In this document: positions 16,488-23,654 of the stretch, piece by piece | Layout of the letters: the number at the start of each line of letters is the position of its first letter | How positions within the stretch are numbered: the stretch's first letter is position 1 | Origin: Acidobacteriota bacterium | Lineage (GTDB): Bacteria > Acidobacteriota > Terriglobia > Terriglobales > Acidobacteriaceae | Direction: 5' to 3' | Length of the DNA: 44,132 bases | NCBI GenBank assembly: GCA_021846945.1 | Contig: JAJZVZ010000019.1 | Location: 1-44,132, forward strand | The notes under the pieces: generated by a model | The model's database searches: none | The model's input: only the letters and a program-made list of their open reading frames with translations | Told to the model about the DNA's origin: nothing | Position numbers and translations under genes: made by a program

Positions 16488-17117
16488 ATGGCTCGTTATA
16501 CCGGAGCAGTCTGCCGCCTTTGCCGTCGTGAAGGCACGAAGCTCTTCTTGAAGGGCACCAAATGTACATCCGACCGTTGCCCCCTGGAGAAGCGCAACTT
16601 TCCTCCCGGCCAGCACGGCAAGGACCGCAAGGCCAAGATTGTGGGCTACGGCCTGCAGCTGCATGAAAAGCAGAAGGCCAAGCGCATGTACTTCACGCTT
16701 GAGGGTCAGTTCCGCGAGTACTACGAGAAGGCCAACCGCGCCACCGGCGTCACCGGCGAGCTGCTCATCCAGCAGTTGGAGCGCCGCCTGGACAACGTAG
16801 CCTTCCGTCTGGGCTTTGCCATTTCGCGCCGCCAGGCCCGCCAGGTTGTCCGTCACGGGCACGTGACCGTCAATGGCCGCAAGGTGAACATTCCGTCGTA
16901 TCAGGTCAATGCCGGTGACGAGGTCGCCATCCGTGAGGGTGCCAGGAACCTGGTCATCGTGCAGCAGGCATCGCAGTTCGCGGCACAGAACCCTGTGCCC
17001 ACGTGGCTTGAGGCAAACTTTGAGAATATGTCCGGGCGCGTTCTCCATCTGCCCAAGCGCGCGGACGTCAACCTGCCGATCAACGAGCAGCTGATTGTGG
17101 AGTTGTACAGCAAGTAA
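16488..17117 (+). CDS. rpsD: 30S ribosomal protein S4, zinc-binding (C+) form
   Basis: S4 nucleates assembly of the small-subunit body; in E. coli it represses the alpha operon. The 209-residue protein has C9, C12, C26 and C31 at the N-terminus, the zinc-binding arrangement, and an S4 domain ([39 protein letters not shown]) at about residues 98-137. AGGAG precedes ATG 16488. Length is normal. Confidence 0.99.
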   Translation: MARYTGAVCRLCRREGTKLFLKGTKCTSDRCPLEKRNFPPGQHGKDRKAKIVGYGLQLHEKQKAKRMYFTLEGQFREYYEKANRATGVTGELLIQQLERRLDNVAFRLGFAISRRQARQVVRHGHVTVNGRKVNIPSYQVNAGDEVAIREGARNLVIVQQASQFAAQNPVPTWLEANFENMSGRVLHLPKRADVNLPINEQLIVELYSK

Positions 17118-17119
17118 GA

Positions 17120-17230
17120 ACAGCTATCGGCTGTCAGCTATCAGCTCTCAGCTTCTTTTCTGGGAAGGCCGACCTCTGTGGCTTGCCGTAAGGAAGAGCT
17201 GAAAGCTGATAGCTGATAGCTGAGAGCTGC
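17120..17230 (+). repeat. Heptamer inverted-repeat pair, rpsD-rpoA gap (cleanest example)
   Basis: The 5' array is CTATCGG, CTGTCAG, CTATCAG, CTCTCAG, CTTC (17122-17153), three bases after the stop. The 3' array is AGCTGAA, AGCTGAT, AGCTGAT, AGCTGAG, AGCTGC (17197-17230). The arms are near-perfect reverse complements over about 30 bp, with a loop of about 43 nt. A further 80 nt lies between the arm and rpoA. Confidence 0.9.
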
Positions 17231-17311
17231 ATTTCAACCAAAAGGAGAACTTGCGCGGCCGCCGCAAAATGCATCGCGACGCACTCGCCGCGCGGGAAAC
17301 GAGAGATCATT

Positions 17312-18406
17312 ATGTTGTGGAGAGGATTTCAAAAACCGAAGCGCCTGGCAGTCGAAGCCGAGACGCTTAGCGACACCTACGGCAAGTTCAGCGCCCAGCC
17401 CTTCGAGCGCGGATTTGGCACCACCATTGGCAACGCATTGCGCCGCACCCTGCTGAGCTCCATTGAGGGCGCCGCGGTCACCGCGGTACGCATCGAGGGC
17501 GTTCTGCACGAGTTCCAGTCCATCACCGGCGTGGTCGAAGACGCCACCGACATCATCCTGAATCTCAAGCAGATTCCCTTCAAGCTTTCAGGCGACGGTC
17601 CCAAGGCCCTCTATCTGCGCGCCGACCAGCCCGGAGTGGTCACCTCCGGCATGATTGAAGCCGACGGCGATGTGCAGATTCTGGATCCGAATATCTATAT
17701 CGCCACCGTTTCAGAAGGCGGCCGGCTGGAGATGGAGATGCGCCTGAAGCGCGGGCGCGGCTATGTCTCCGCCGACAAGAACTTCGATTCGGATCTCGGT
17801 CTAGGCTTCATTCCCGTGGATTCGGTCCACTCGCCGGTGCGCCGCGTGAACTATACGGTAGACGCCGCTCGCCTGGGCCAGATCACTGACTACGACAAGC
17901 TGACGCTGGAAGTGTGGACAAACGGTGCTGTGCTGCCCGCCGATGCTGTGGGCCTGGCAGCCAAGCTGCTTAAGGACCACATGAACATCTTCATCAACTT
18001 CGAAGAGGAGATCGAAGCGGATGCGCGCGGCGAGGAAGGCCGTATTCTGCTCCGCAACGACAACCTCAATCGGAGCGTGGAGGAGCTGGAGCTTTCAGTC
18101 CGCAGCTACAACTGCCTGAAGAACGCCAATATTCAGACCATCGGCGAGCTGGTGCAGAAGACCGAGGCCGAGATGCTGAAGACCAAGAACTTCGGCCGCA
18201 AGAGCCTGAACGAGATCAAGGAGATTCTCGCGCAGATGGGTCTGTCGCTGGGCATGAAGATCGACGAGCAGGGCAACGCGGTTCCGGGGCCGACGAGCAT
18301 CCCGCCTGCGACGGCTCTGGCCGCCAGCTACAACCACTATGACGAAGAGGACGAGCCGCTCGATTCGGTGGATCTGCAGTTGCCCACCGAGACGGAGAAT
18401 TTTTAA
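17312..18406 (+). CDS. rpoA: DNA-directed RNA polymerase subunit alpha
   Basis: Alpha dimerises to nucleate RNA polymerase assembly and its C-terminal domain contacts promoters and activators. The 364-residue protein has the N-terminal assembly domain (GRF-like [26 protein letters not shown] at about 33-57) and the C-terminal domain ([23 protein letters not shown], then [13 protein letters not shown]). A 40-residue acidic tail follows the CTD, making it longer than E. coli alpha (329). GAGAG precedes ATG 17312. Confidence 0.99.
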   Translation: MLWRGFQKPKRLAVEAETLSDTYGKFSAQPFERGFGTTIGNALRRTLLSSIEGAAVTAVRIEGVLHEFQSITGVVEDATDIILNLKQIPFKLSGDGPKALYLRADQPGVVTSGMIEADGDVQILDPNIYIATVSEGGRLEMEMRLKRGRGYVSADKNFDSDLGLGFIPVDSVHSPVRRVNYTVDAARLGQITDYDKLTLEVWTNGAVLPADAVGLAAKLLKDHMNIFINFEEEIEADARGEEGRILLRNDNLNRSVEELELSVRSYNCLKNANIQTIGELVQKTEAEMLKTKNFGRKSLNEIKEILAQMGLSLGMKIDEQGNAVPGPTSIPPATALAASYNHYDEEDEPLDSVDLQLPTETENF

Positions 18407-18408
18407 GA

Positions 18409-18539
18409 ACGGCTGTCAGCTTTCAGCCATCAGCGGTCAGCCACTTGGAGGATCGCTGATGGCTCGGTGCTCCCCAGCCGCATCGCCGGCGAGGAAATCA
18501 CCGAGAGATGAGAGTTGAAAGCTGAGAGCTTTAAGCTCA
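18409..18539 (+). repeat. Heptamer inverted-repeat pair, rpoA-rplQ gap
   Basis: The 5' array (GGCTGTC, AGCTTTC, AGCCATC, AGCGGTC, AGCC; 18411-18442) and the 3' array (GATGAGA, GTTGAAA, GCTGAGA, GCTTTAA, GCTC; 18508-18538) show the same geometry as elsewhere. The loop of about 65 nt includes a stray GCTGATGGCT. Confidence 0.82.
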
Positions 18540-18566
18540 AGAATTTCGGAAAAGAGAGTTTTTGCC

Positions 18567-19055
18567 ATGCGCCATCGCAATGCAGGATTTAAGCTCGGAC
18601 GCAACACCAGCCATCGCCGCGCGCTTTTACGCAGCCTGGCCACGTCCGTTATCGTAGAAGACCGCGTGGAGACCACCGTGGCCAAGGCCAAAGCGGTGCG
18701 TCCGCACGTAGAGAAGATGATCACCCTGGGCAAAAAGGGTGATCTGCATGCGCGCCGGCAGGCGCTCAGCTTCCTCCAGACCGACAAGGCCGTGAAGCGG
18801 CTGTTTGACACCGTGGCGCCGCGCTACGGCGACCGCAACGGCGGCTATCTGCGCATCGTCCGCACCGGCTTCCAGAAGGGCGACGGAGCCGAGAAGGCAT
18901 TCATCGAGCTGCTGGGCTCCGAAAAGCAGCTTGAGGTGAAGCGCCAGAAGCGCGCCGACCTCAAGGCCAAGAAGCGCGCCGAGCTCGAAAAGCAGCTCGA
19001 AGAGCAGAAGAAGGAAGCCGAAGCGCAAGGCGAAGGCGGCGAAGAGGCCGCGTAA
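18567..19055 (+). CDS. rplQ: 50S ribosomal protein L17 with C-terminal extension
   Basis: L17 is located near the tunnel exit. The family core is clear: [29 protein letters not shown], then [27 protein letters not shown] and [30 protein letters not shown]. At 162 residues it is 30-40 longer than usual; the extra part (from about residue 125) is Lys/Glu/Ala-rich and predicted coiled coil, ending EGGEEAA. It is the last gene of the superoperon and is followed by a hairpin. Confidence 0.98.
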   Translation: MRHRNAGFKLGRNTSHRRALLRSLATSVIVEDRVETTVAKAKAVRPHVEKMITLGKKGDLHARRQALSFLQTDKAVKRLFDTVAPRYGDRNGGYLRIVRTGFQKGDGAEKAFIELLGSEKQLEVKRQKRADLKAKKRAELEKQLEEQKKEAEAQGEGGEEAA

Positions 19056-19097
19056 GCGAGCTTTTCTTCCGCGGAATCACCCTTCATTCAGAAGGTC

Positions 19098-19136
19098 ACA
19101 CGGGCGCATCCCCATGGTGGGATGCGCCCGTGTTTG
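19098..19136 (+). terminator. Perfect hairpin after rplQ, likely superoperon terminator
   Basis: ACACGGGCGCATCCC (19098-19112) and its exact reverse complement (19119-19133) flank a 6-nt loop, 43 bp after the rplQ stop. The 15-bp stem is followed by a short T-rich stretch (TGTTTGTT) rather than a long U-tract. Position at the end of the operon supports a termination role. Confidence 0.8.
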
Positions 19137-19570
19137 TTGATACGCGATACGGCAGACCCACGCATCCATTCAGCCGCGCTCTTGATCCCTTCGGCAGGGA
19201 TGCGGTGTGTGGCTCACTCATCGCGGCTTTATCGCGATAAGTGGGCCTCGAAGCCTCGCTATCCATTCCGACTCGATTTCAAATGCGCCGCGAATGCCCG
19301 CGGCATGGTGGGAAAGACTGCTCCATCTGTACTGGCTTCTCGAATCGCTTCAAAGCCGCATGGCGCGGTCCTGTCCTGATCGCGATGCGACTTCATCCCC
19401 AAAGCCCGCTCATCGCGATCAAACTGCGGGGCACACCTTTCACCACCCTGCAGCATATTCGGGGATCGGCGAGCGGGACACTTACCCGAATCGTTTGCAA
19501 CCCCGAAGTACTGCGTTCAAGTGGCACACGGAAACATCCCGGGCGCCATAGCAGGCTTTGCGTGCAGGAA
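19137..19570. other. 434-bp stretch without a supported gene
   Basis: This stretch lies between the rplQ terminator and the convergent yiaK-like gene. Open frames exist on the + strand (for example 19241-19813) but they run into the antisense of the next gene and show no recognisable protein features. Only a short imperfect inverted repeat (ATCGCG/CGCGAT near 19219-19238) is visible. Confidence 0.5.
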
Positions 19571-20575
19571 TTACATAGCCAGAATCTGCTCCCACAGCGC
19601 CGGCGCCACGGGCAATCCCAGCTTCATATTTTCCGCTCGCGTTGCGAGCGTCTTTTCGCCGGGATATCGCACCCTGCCTCCCGCTTCCGCGGGCGGGCAA
19701 TGACGCACCGACTCGACGATTTCATCGGCGACGTGCGCAGCCATCTCAGCGGGACCAAAAGCTTCAGGATTCAGCGCCAGAAACATCTGCGAGACGCAGG
19801 TCTCGCGCAGTGAATCCGCGGCGATCTGATGCGTGGCGTTGCCTGCCGACATCGTGGCGGCGATCATATCGAGCAGGATCGAAAGTCCGGAGCCTTTCCA
19901 GTATCCGGCGGGCAGCGGACGCAGCGACGTTTCGATCGCGGCAGGATCGCGGGTCAGCTTGCCCTCACCGTCAAAACCCCCGTCCACAGGCAGCATCTCG
20001 CCACGCGTGCGATAGCTCTCCAGAGCGCCATAAGAAAATTGCGACATCGCCATATCCAGCACCACTGGTCCATCGGCGCGCGGCACGGCGAGAATCAGCG
20101 GATTGTTCCCGATCACCGGAGCAGTTCCACCCCAAGGCGGCAGATTGGGCATGGTGTTTGTCCAGCAGATACCGATCAGGCCAGCCTCGGCCGCTTGCCA
20201 GCCGTAAGTGCCGCCGCGCATCCAGTGGTTGGTGTTGCGCAGCGCCACACAGCCCAGGCCGTGCTCTCGGCTCAGCGCCATGGCGCGCTCCATTGAGGCC
20301 AGCGCGTTCAGATTGCCCGGCCCGCGCTGCCCGTCCCAGCGCTCGATGGCCCCGAAGCGAGCCACCAGCCTGGGTTCCGCATTCACGTCAACACTGCCGT
20401 TGCGGATCGTGGCGACGAAGCGCGGGAAGCGGTTGACTCCATGCGAATACACGCCATCGCGCGTCGTTTCGGCAAAGAGGCGCGCGCAGGCGCGGGCGCG
20501 CTCATCGGCAAAGCCGAGCTTGCGCAGGACGCCGGCGAGGGTTGCAACCAGATCTTCGAACGGGATTCGATTCAT
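19571..20575 (-). CDS. yiaK: 2,3-diketo-L-gulonate reductase-like Ldh2-family oxidoreductase
   Basis: The 334-residue product follows E. coli YiaK (DlgD) closely along its length: TTRDGVYSHGVNRFPRF with the catalytic histidine H45, NHWMRGGTYGWQAAE, GICWTNT, NPL, DMAMSQFSYG, LPVDGGFD and GYWKGSGLSI. The family reduces 2,3-diketo-L-gulonate with NAD(P)H in ascorbate/gulonate catabolism, in the cytoplasm. The methionine at 20575 fits the family N-terminus; starts at 20590 or further upstream are possible and no strong ribosome binding site decides. No other gulonate genes are nearby, so the substrate here is an inference. Confidence 0.88.
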   Translation of the reverse strand: MNRIPFEDLVATLAGVLRKLGFADERARACARLFAETTRDGVYSHGVNRFPRFVATIRNGSVDVNAEPRLVARFGAIERWDGQRGPGNLNALASMERAMALSREHGLGCVALRNTNHWMRGGTYGWQAAEAGLIGICWTNTMPNLPPWGGTAPVIGNNPLILAVPRADGPVVLDMAMSQFSYGALESYRTRGEMLPVDGGFDGEGKLTRDPAAIETSLRPLPAGYWKGSGLSILLDMIAATMSAGNATHQIAADSLRETCVSQMFLALNPEAFGPAEMAAHVADEIVESVRHCPPAEAGGRVRYPGEKTLATRAENMKLGLPVAPALWEQILAM

Positions 20576-20763
20576 AGAATCAGTATCCATGAATCCGGCC
20601 GGAATTCGATGCGGTTCCTGCCTCGATCTGTTTCCCGTTGTTCCAATCGGCGCCGTTTCCCCACGAACAGATCGTTCATCCGTGCAGCGGGCATCCATGG
20701 AGTGAGCGCAAAAATACAGCTTGCAAAGCGGTGGGGAAAACAAGTGCGTGTTGGGAAACCGCC

Positions 20764-22059
20764 TTACGGCACGTACTGGTAGGCGCCGATATCGAACGCT
20801 CCATTCTGCGGGCGCGGATTCCCGTCGAAGTCGGTGGAAGGTGCGCCTTGACTGGTCGCTGCCCCGATGGCTGGGCTGCTGGATTGCAGATGGTAGTTCC
20901 CGCTCGTACTGCCGGTATCGTCCACGAATTGCGGGCCCTGAGCAATCGTCAACGACGCCGAAAGGCCGTTCATCAGGGAAAATGAGCTGTCCGCATTGGC
21001 CTCGACAAGATTGTTCATAAAGACATCGTGAATTCCGTTGCTGCTTGTAGACGCGCCCTGCTCGGAGATGCCTGAGCCACCGTTGTTGACAACGATATTG
21101 TTGGCGACGGTGATGTAATCCACGGTGAAGCCGCTGTTGTCAGTTCCCATGACAATTCCGCCGCTGGCGTTGTTGAAGATGGTGTTGTTGACCAAACCGA
21201 TGTTCGACGGCTGGTGCCAGAGCTGAATGCCAAAGCCGGAGTTGTTAAACGAGATGTTGTTTTTGGCATATCCACCTGCCCGCAGGAAGTAGATGCCCTG
21301 CACATAGCCGCAGGCCGATGGATATGGCCCGATGTTGTGCACGTAGTTATCCGTGACCTCAGCGTTGGTTCCGTCGAGGTTAATGCCTGAGCCGCCAGTT
21401 GAGTCGCAGGTATTGGGCAGCACATCGTGTACGTGGTTCTCGGTAATGATTGTCGCGTTGCCCTGGGTGTAGATGCCATTAATGCCGCCACCGGTTACGT
21501 CAAAGCCTTTGATCTCAACATAGTCGCCGGAATTCATCCAGGTGGTGTTGCTGCCGCCGATGATGCGGGGACACTGGGTCAGGTCGCCGTGGTTGGCGGC
21601 GATCTGGGCGCAGTTCACGGCACCGCTGAAGTCCGCGGTGTCAGCTTCGTAAGTGATATAAGCCGATGAGGTACCCGAACTGGACGTACTGAAGGATCCG
21701 TTGTAGATGCCGGCCGCGACGTGTACAACAGCGCCCGGCCCTGCCTGTCCGGAAGCATAGGCAATGGTGGCCCATGGGCTGCTCATCGAACCATTGCCGC
21801 TGCTGTCGCCGCCGCTCGGGGCTACATAGTAGTCTGCGCTACCGCTGGCCGGAGGCGCTGAAGGTGATGAAGGCGTCGAGCTGGGTGGATTGGAGCTGGG
21901 TGGATTGGAACTGGGTGGATTGGAACTGGGTGGATTGGAACCGCCGGGTGAACTGGTGGGAGGGATTGTTTTTGCGGTGGTTTGCCTGTTCGCGCACGCG
22001 GTCAGCGCGACAAGAAAGATCCATACCGCGCAGGGCAGTTTTCGAGAATACAGGGTCAT
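20764..22059 (-). CDS. Parallel beta-helix lipoprotein with choice-of-anchor Q-type C-terminus
   Basis: The 431-residue product starts with a lipoprotein signal (VWIFLVALTAC, lipobox LTAC, lipidated C22). A low-complexity linker of SNPPS repeats follows (residues 41-62). From about residue 75 (DYYVAPSGGD...GSMSSPWATI) it has the DUF1565-like start of secreted right-handed beta-helix proteins, then repeated NN/GI strands such as ENHVHDV, NNISFNNSGFGIQL and NNTIFNNASGGI. The end (SPAIGA...DFDGNPRP...DIGAYQY) matches choice-of-anchor Q domains. These are usually surface or periplasmic polysaccharide-binding or lyase-like proteins; no catalytic motif is recognised. The start is set by GGAGA 8 nt upstream; an in-frame start at 22095 would break the signal. 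Confidence 0.85.
   Translation of the reverse strand: MTLYSRKLPCAVWIFLVALTACANRQTTAKTIPPTSSPGGSNPPSSNPPSSNPPSSNPPSSTPSSPSAPPASGSADYYVAPSGGDSSGNGSMSSPWATIAYASGQAGPGAVVHVAAGIYNGSFSTSSSGTSSAYITYEADTADFSGAVNCAQIAANHGDLTQCPRIIGGSNTTWMNSGDYVEIKGFDVTGGGINGIYTQGNATIITENHVHDVLPNTCDSTGGSGINLDGTNAEVTDNYVHNIGPYPSACGYVQGIYFLRAGGYAKNNISFNNSGFGIQLWHQPSNIGLVNNTIFNNASGGIVMGTDNSGFTVDYITVANNIVVNNGGSGISEQGASTSSNGIHDVFMNNLVEANADSSFSLMNGLSASLTIAQGPQFVDDTGSTSGNYHLQSSSPAIGAATSQGAPSTDFDGNPRPQNGAFDIGAYQYVP
21878..21937. repeat. Four 15-bp tandem repeats in the lipoprotein linker
   Basis: The unit GARCTGGGTGGATTG (R = A or G) occurs four times head to tail without indels, then decays. On the coding (-) strand each unit encodes five residues (a circular permutation of SNPPS). 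As a multiple of three, copy-number change keeps the reading frame and alters only the length of the linker between lipid anchor and beta-helix. Confidence 0.9.
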
Positions 22060-22205
22060 GCGGGAATCTCCGCGGTAAGGTGGCCACAATCGCATGAATG
22101 GGCGCTTGCGGGGGAAGCTGCGTTACAGAATTGCGATAGGAATGAGGCTCCTTACCGGAGCGGCAGCAATCCGGCGCTTCTCTTATTGTTCCGGTCTGTC
22201 CGGAA

Positions 22206-22221
22206 AGTACACAACTGTACT
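22206..22221. promoter_or_regulatory. Palindrome upstream of the lipoprotein gene, possible operator
   Basis: AGTACA and TGTACT flank 4 nt and form a perfect two-fold symmetric site about 150 bp upstream of the lipoprotein start. The symmetry suits a dimeric regulator, but no regulator gene lies next to it, so the role is a guess. Confidence 0.35.
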
Positions 22222-22259
22222 GTAGGGCAAAAAAGGTACAGAAAAGATACAGGTGCAGC

Positions 22260-22275
22260 CCCACACCGATGTGGG
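22260..22275 (-). terminator. Possible weak terminator after the CDF-like gene
   Basis: On the - strand CCCACA-TCGG-TGTGGG forms a 6-bp stem with a tetraloop, and T-rich sequence follows about 15-35 nt later. It lies 138 bp after the stop at 22413. The stem is short and the T stretch is not adjacent. Confidence 0.3.
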
Positions 22276-22412
22276 AGGAGCACAGATTCTCCAGTGAGGA
22301 AGAGAAGACATGCTGATGTCATGAAGTTGAGGATATTTGAGGCTCGTAAGGACGGAGCGCTGGTCAGATCAAACTCCCGGAGATCGCCACCAACATGAGC
22401 TACTCCAGCAAC

Positions 22413-23060
22413 TTAGCTCGACGCGCAGCAGCCGCAGCTCTCGCCGCGCCAGGTGCGCCGGCCTTCGATCACCAGGATGGGCACGGCAACCAGCGCCGCC
22501 GCCGTGTCAACCCAGGCAATGCGCCAAATCGAGTAAGCTGCCAGCCCGGTCAGCGTAACCGCCGCCAGATAAGCGCAGGTGGCCGATTGCGCCGCGTCCG
22601 CGGCCAGCGCGCGATTGTTCATCCGATGCGCCTGCCCGCGCTTGAGCCAGGCCAGCACCGGCATCGCAACCAGTGCCAGCGCAGTGACAGCAATGCCCAG
22701 CGGGCTTGCTTCCACCGGCGCATGGTAGTGCAGCGCGGCGATGCACACCACCACCACCGCCAGCGCAAACAGCAGAATGGCGGCGGCTCGCTCCGCGTGA
22801 GTTTTCCTGAGCGGAAAGCGCGGCAAAAACTGCAGCAGCACCACCACGGCCGAGAGCAGTTCCACCAGGCTGTCCGATCCGAAGGCCATGAGGGCCACGC
22901 TATGCGCCTGTGCTGCCGCATACAGCGAGCCTGCGCATTCCAGAGTCATCCAAGCGAGAGTGATTCCCTGCAGCCACCCAACCGCGCGTGGAAGAATGGG
23001 CGGAGCCGCGCATGATGCGCAGCAGAAAGCCTCGCCTTCGCCATGAGCAGATACGGTCAT
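22413..23060 (-). CDS. CDF-like cation transporter membrane protein without cytoplasmic domain
   Basis: The 215-residue product has about six hydrophobic segments with the pattern of the cation diffusion facilitator membrane domain: FGSDSLVELLSAVVVLLQF in the second and ADAAQSATCAYLAAVTLTG in the fifth. The Asp residues in these segments correspond to the metal site, though the His of the classical HxxxD is absent. There is no C-terminal cytoplasmic domain. Both ends are Cys-rich (CCASC near residue 13 and CGCC at the end), which may bind metal. The start could also be the in-frame ATG at 23120. Substrate unknown. Confidence 0.7.
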   Translation of the reverse strand: MTVSAHGEGEAFCCASCAAPPILPRAVGWLQGITLAWMTLECAGSLYAAAQAHSVALMAFGSDSLVELLSAVVVLLQFLPRFPLRKTHAERAAAILLFALAVVVVCIAALHYHAPVEASPLGIAVTALALVAMPVLAWLKRGQAHRMNNRALAADAAQSATCAYLAAVTLTGLAAYSIWRIAWVDTAAALVAVPILVIEGRRTWRGESCGCCASS

Positions 23061-23180
23061 AGGATTGTCCAGTTCATTCCGTATGCGGATGACATGGCTC
23101 CGGTCGCGATCGAATGCCAAGGAGCCTGACTCCGCCAGTACACGCGCGGCGCAGCTCCTCCCCGCGGCGGATGAGCACCC

Positions 23181-23654
23181 CTACTCCCTCAGCGTCACCG
23201 TAATCTTGCGCGCATCGCCGCCGGCCGAAGCAATGGCGATCTCGCCTGTCGCCTTTTTTCGAATGCTTTTGAACTTCTCGCCCCACTCCACGACGACCAG
23301 CGCCTCGGGCGTCAGCAGTTCATCCAGCCCGAGCGTCTCCAGTTGCCGCTCGCTCTCCAGGCGATACACATCCAGGTGGTAGAGCTTCACCTGCCGGCCA
23401 TCCAGCGTACCGTCGTACTCGTGCACCAGCGTAAACGTGGGACTGGTCACCTCGTCAGGCTCGGCGGCGTCGAGGGCCTGCGCAATGCCCTTCACCAGCG
23501 TCGTCTTGCCGGTGCCGAGCTCGCCGCGCAGAACCAGCAGCTGCGGCGGCTTGAGCAAATGGGCCAGCTTGCGGCCCACTTCGACGGTGTCCGCGCCACT
23601 CTGGGTGGTGAACTCGTGAATTCTGCCTTCTGCGGCAGGCACCGGGTTGCTCAT
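23181..23654 (-). CDS. tsaE: tRNA threonylcarbamoyladenosine biosynthesis ATPase TsaE
   Basis: TsaE is the ATPase that drives the TsaB-TsaD complex in making t6A37 of ANN-decoding tRNAs. The 157-residue product has the Walker A GELGTGKT (44-51), SPTFTLVHEY, HLDVYRLE and VVVEWGEKF, the family signatures. The ATG at 23654 overlaps the nnr stop in an ATGA arrangement, which favours it over the in-frame methionine 20 codons upstream. nnr and tsaE are neighbours in many bacteria. Confidence 0.95.
   Translation of the reverse strand: MSNPVPAAEGRIHEFTTQSGADTVEVGRKLAHLLKPPQLLVLRGELGTGKTTLVKGIAQALDAAEPDEVTSPTFTLVHEYDGTLDGRQVKLYHLDVYRLESERQLETLGLDELLTPEALVVVEWGEKFKSIRKKATGEIAIASAGGDARKITVTLRE

Larger units (their letters stand above)
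22060..22412. other. 353-bp gap between CDF-like gene and lipoprotein gene
   Basis: No gene is supported here. On the - strand it is the 3' flank of the CDF-like gene and the leader of the lipoprotein. It contains a perfect palindrome AGTACA-N4-TGTACT (22206-22221), a 6-bp hairpin CCCACA/TGTGGG (22260-22275) and a small GCTCC/GGAGC hairpin near 22149-22163. Confidence 0.5.

Noticed and set aside
19241-19813. 190-codon frame after the rplQ terminator
   Set aside because: Half of it is antisense to the YiaK-type gene, and its sequence has no domain, signal or credible ribosome binding site.
22100-22260. c-di-GMP (GEMM) riboswitch in the lipoprotein leader
   Set aside because: A GCTCCGGTA-like stretch is present on the - strand, but the conserved GCAAACC and GACGCAAAGCC elements are missing.
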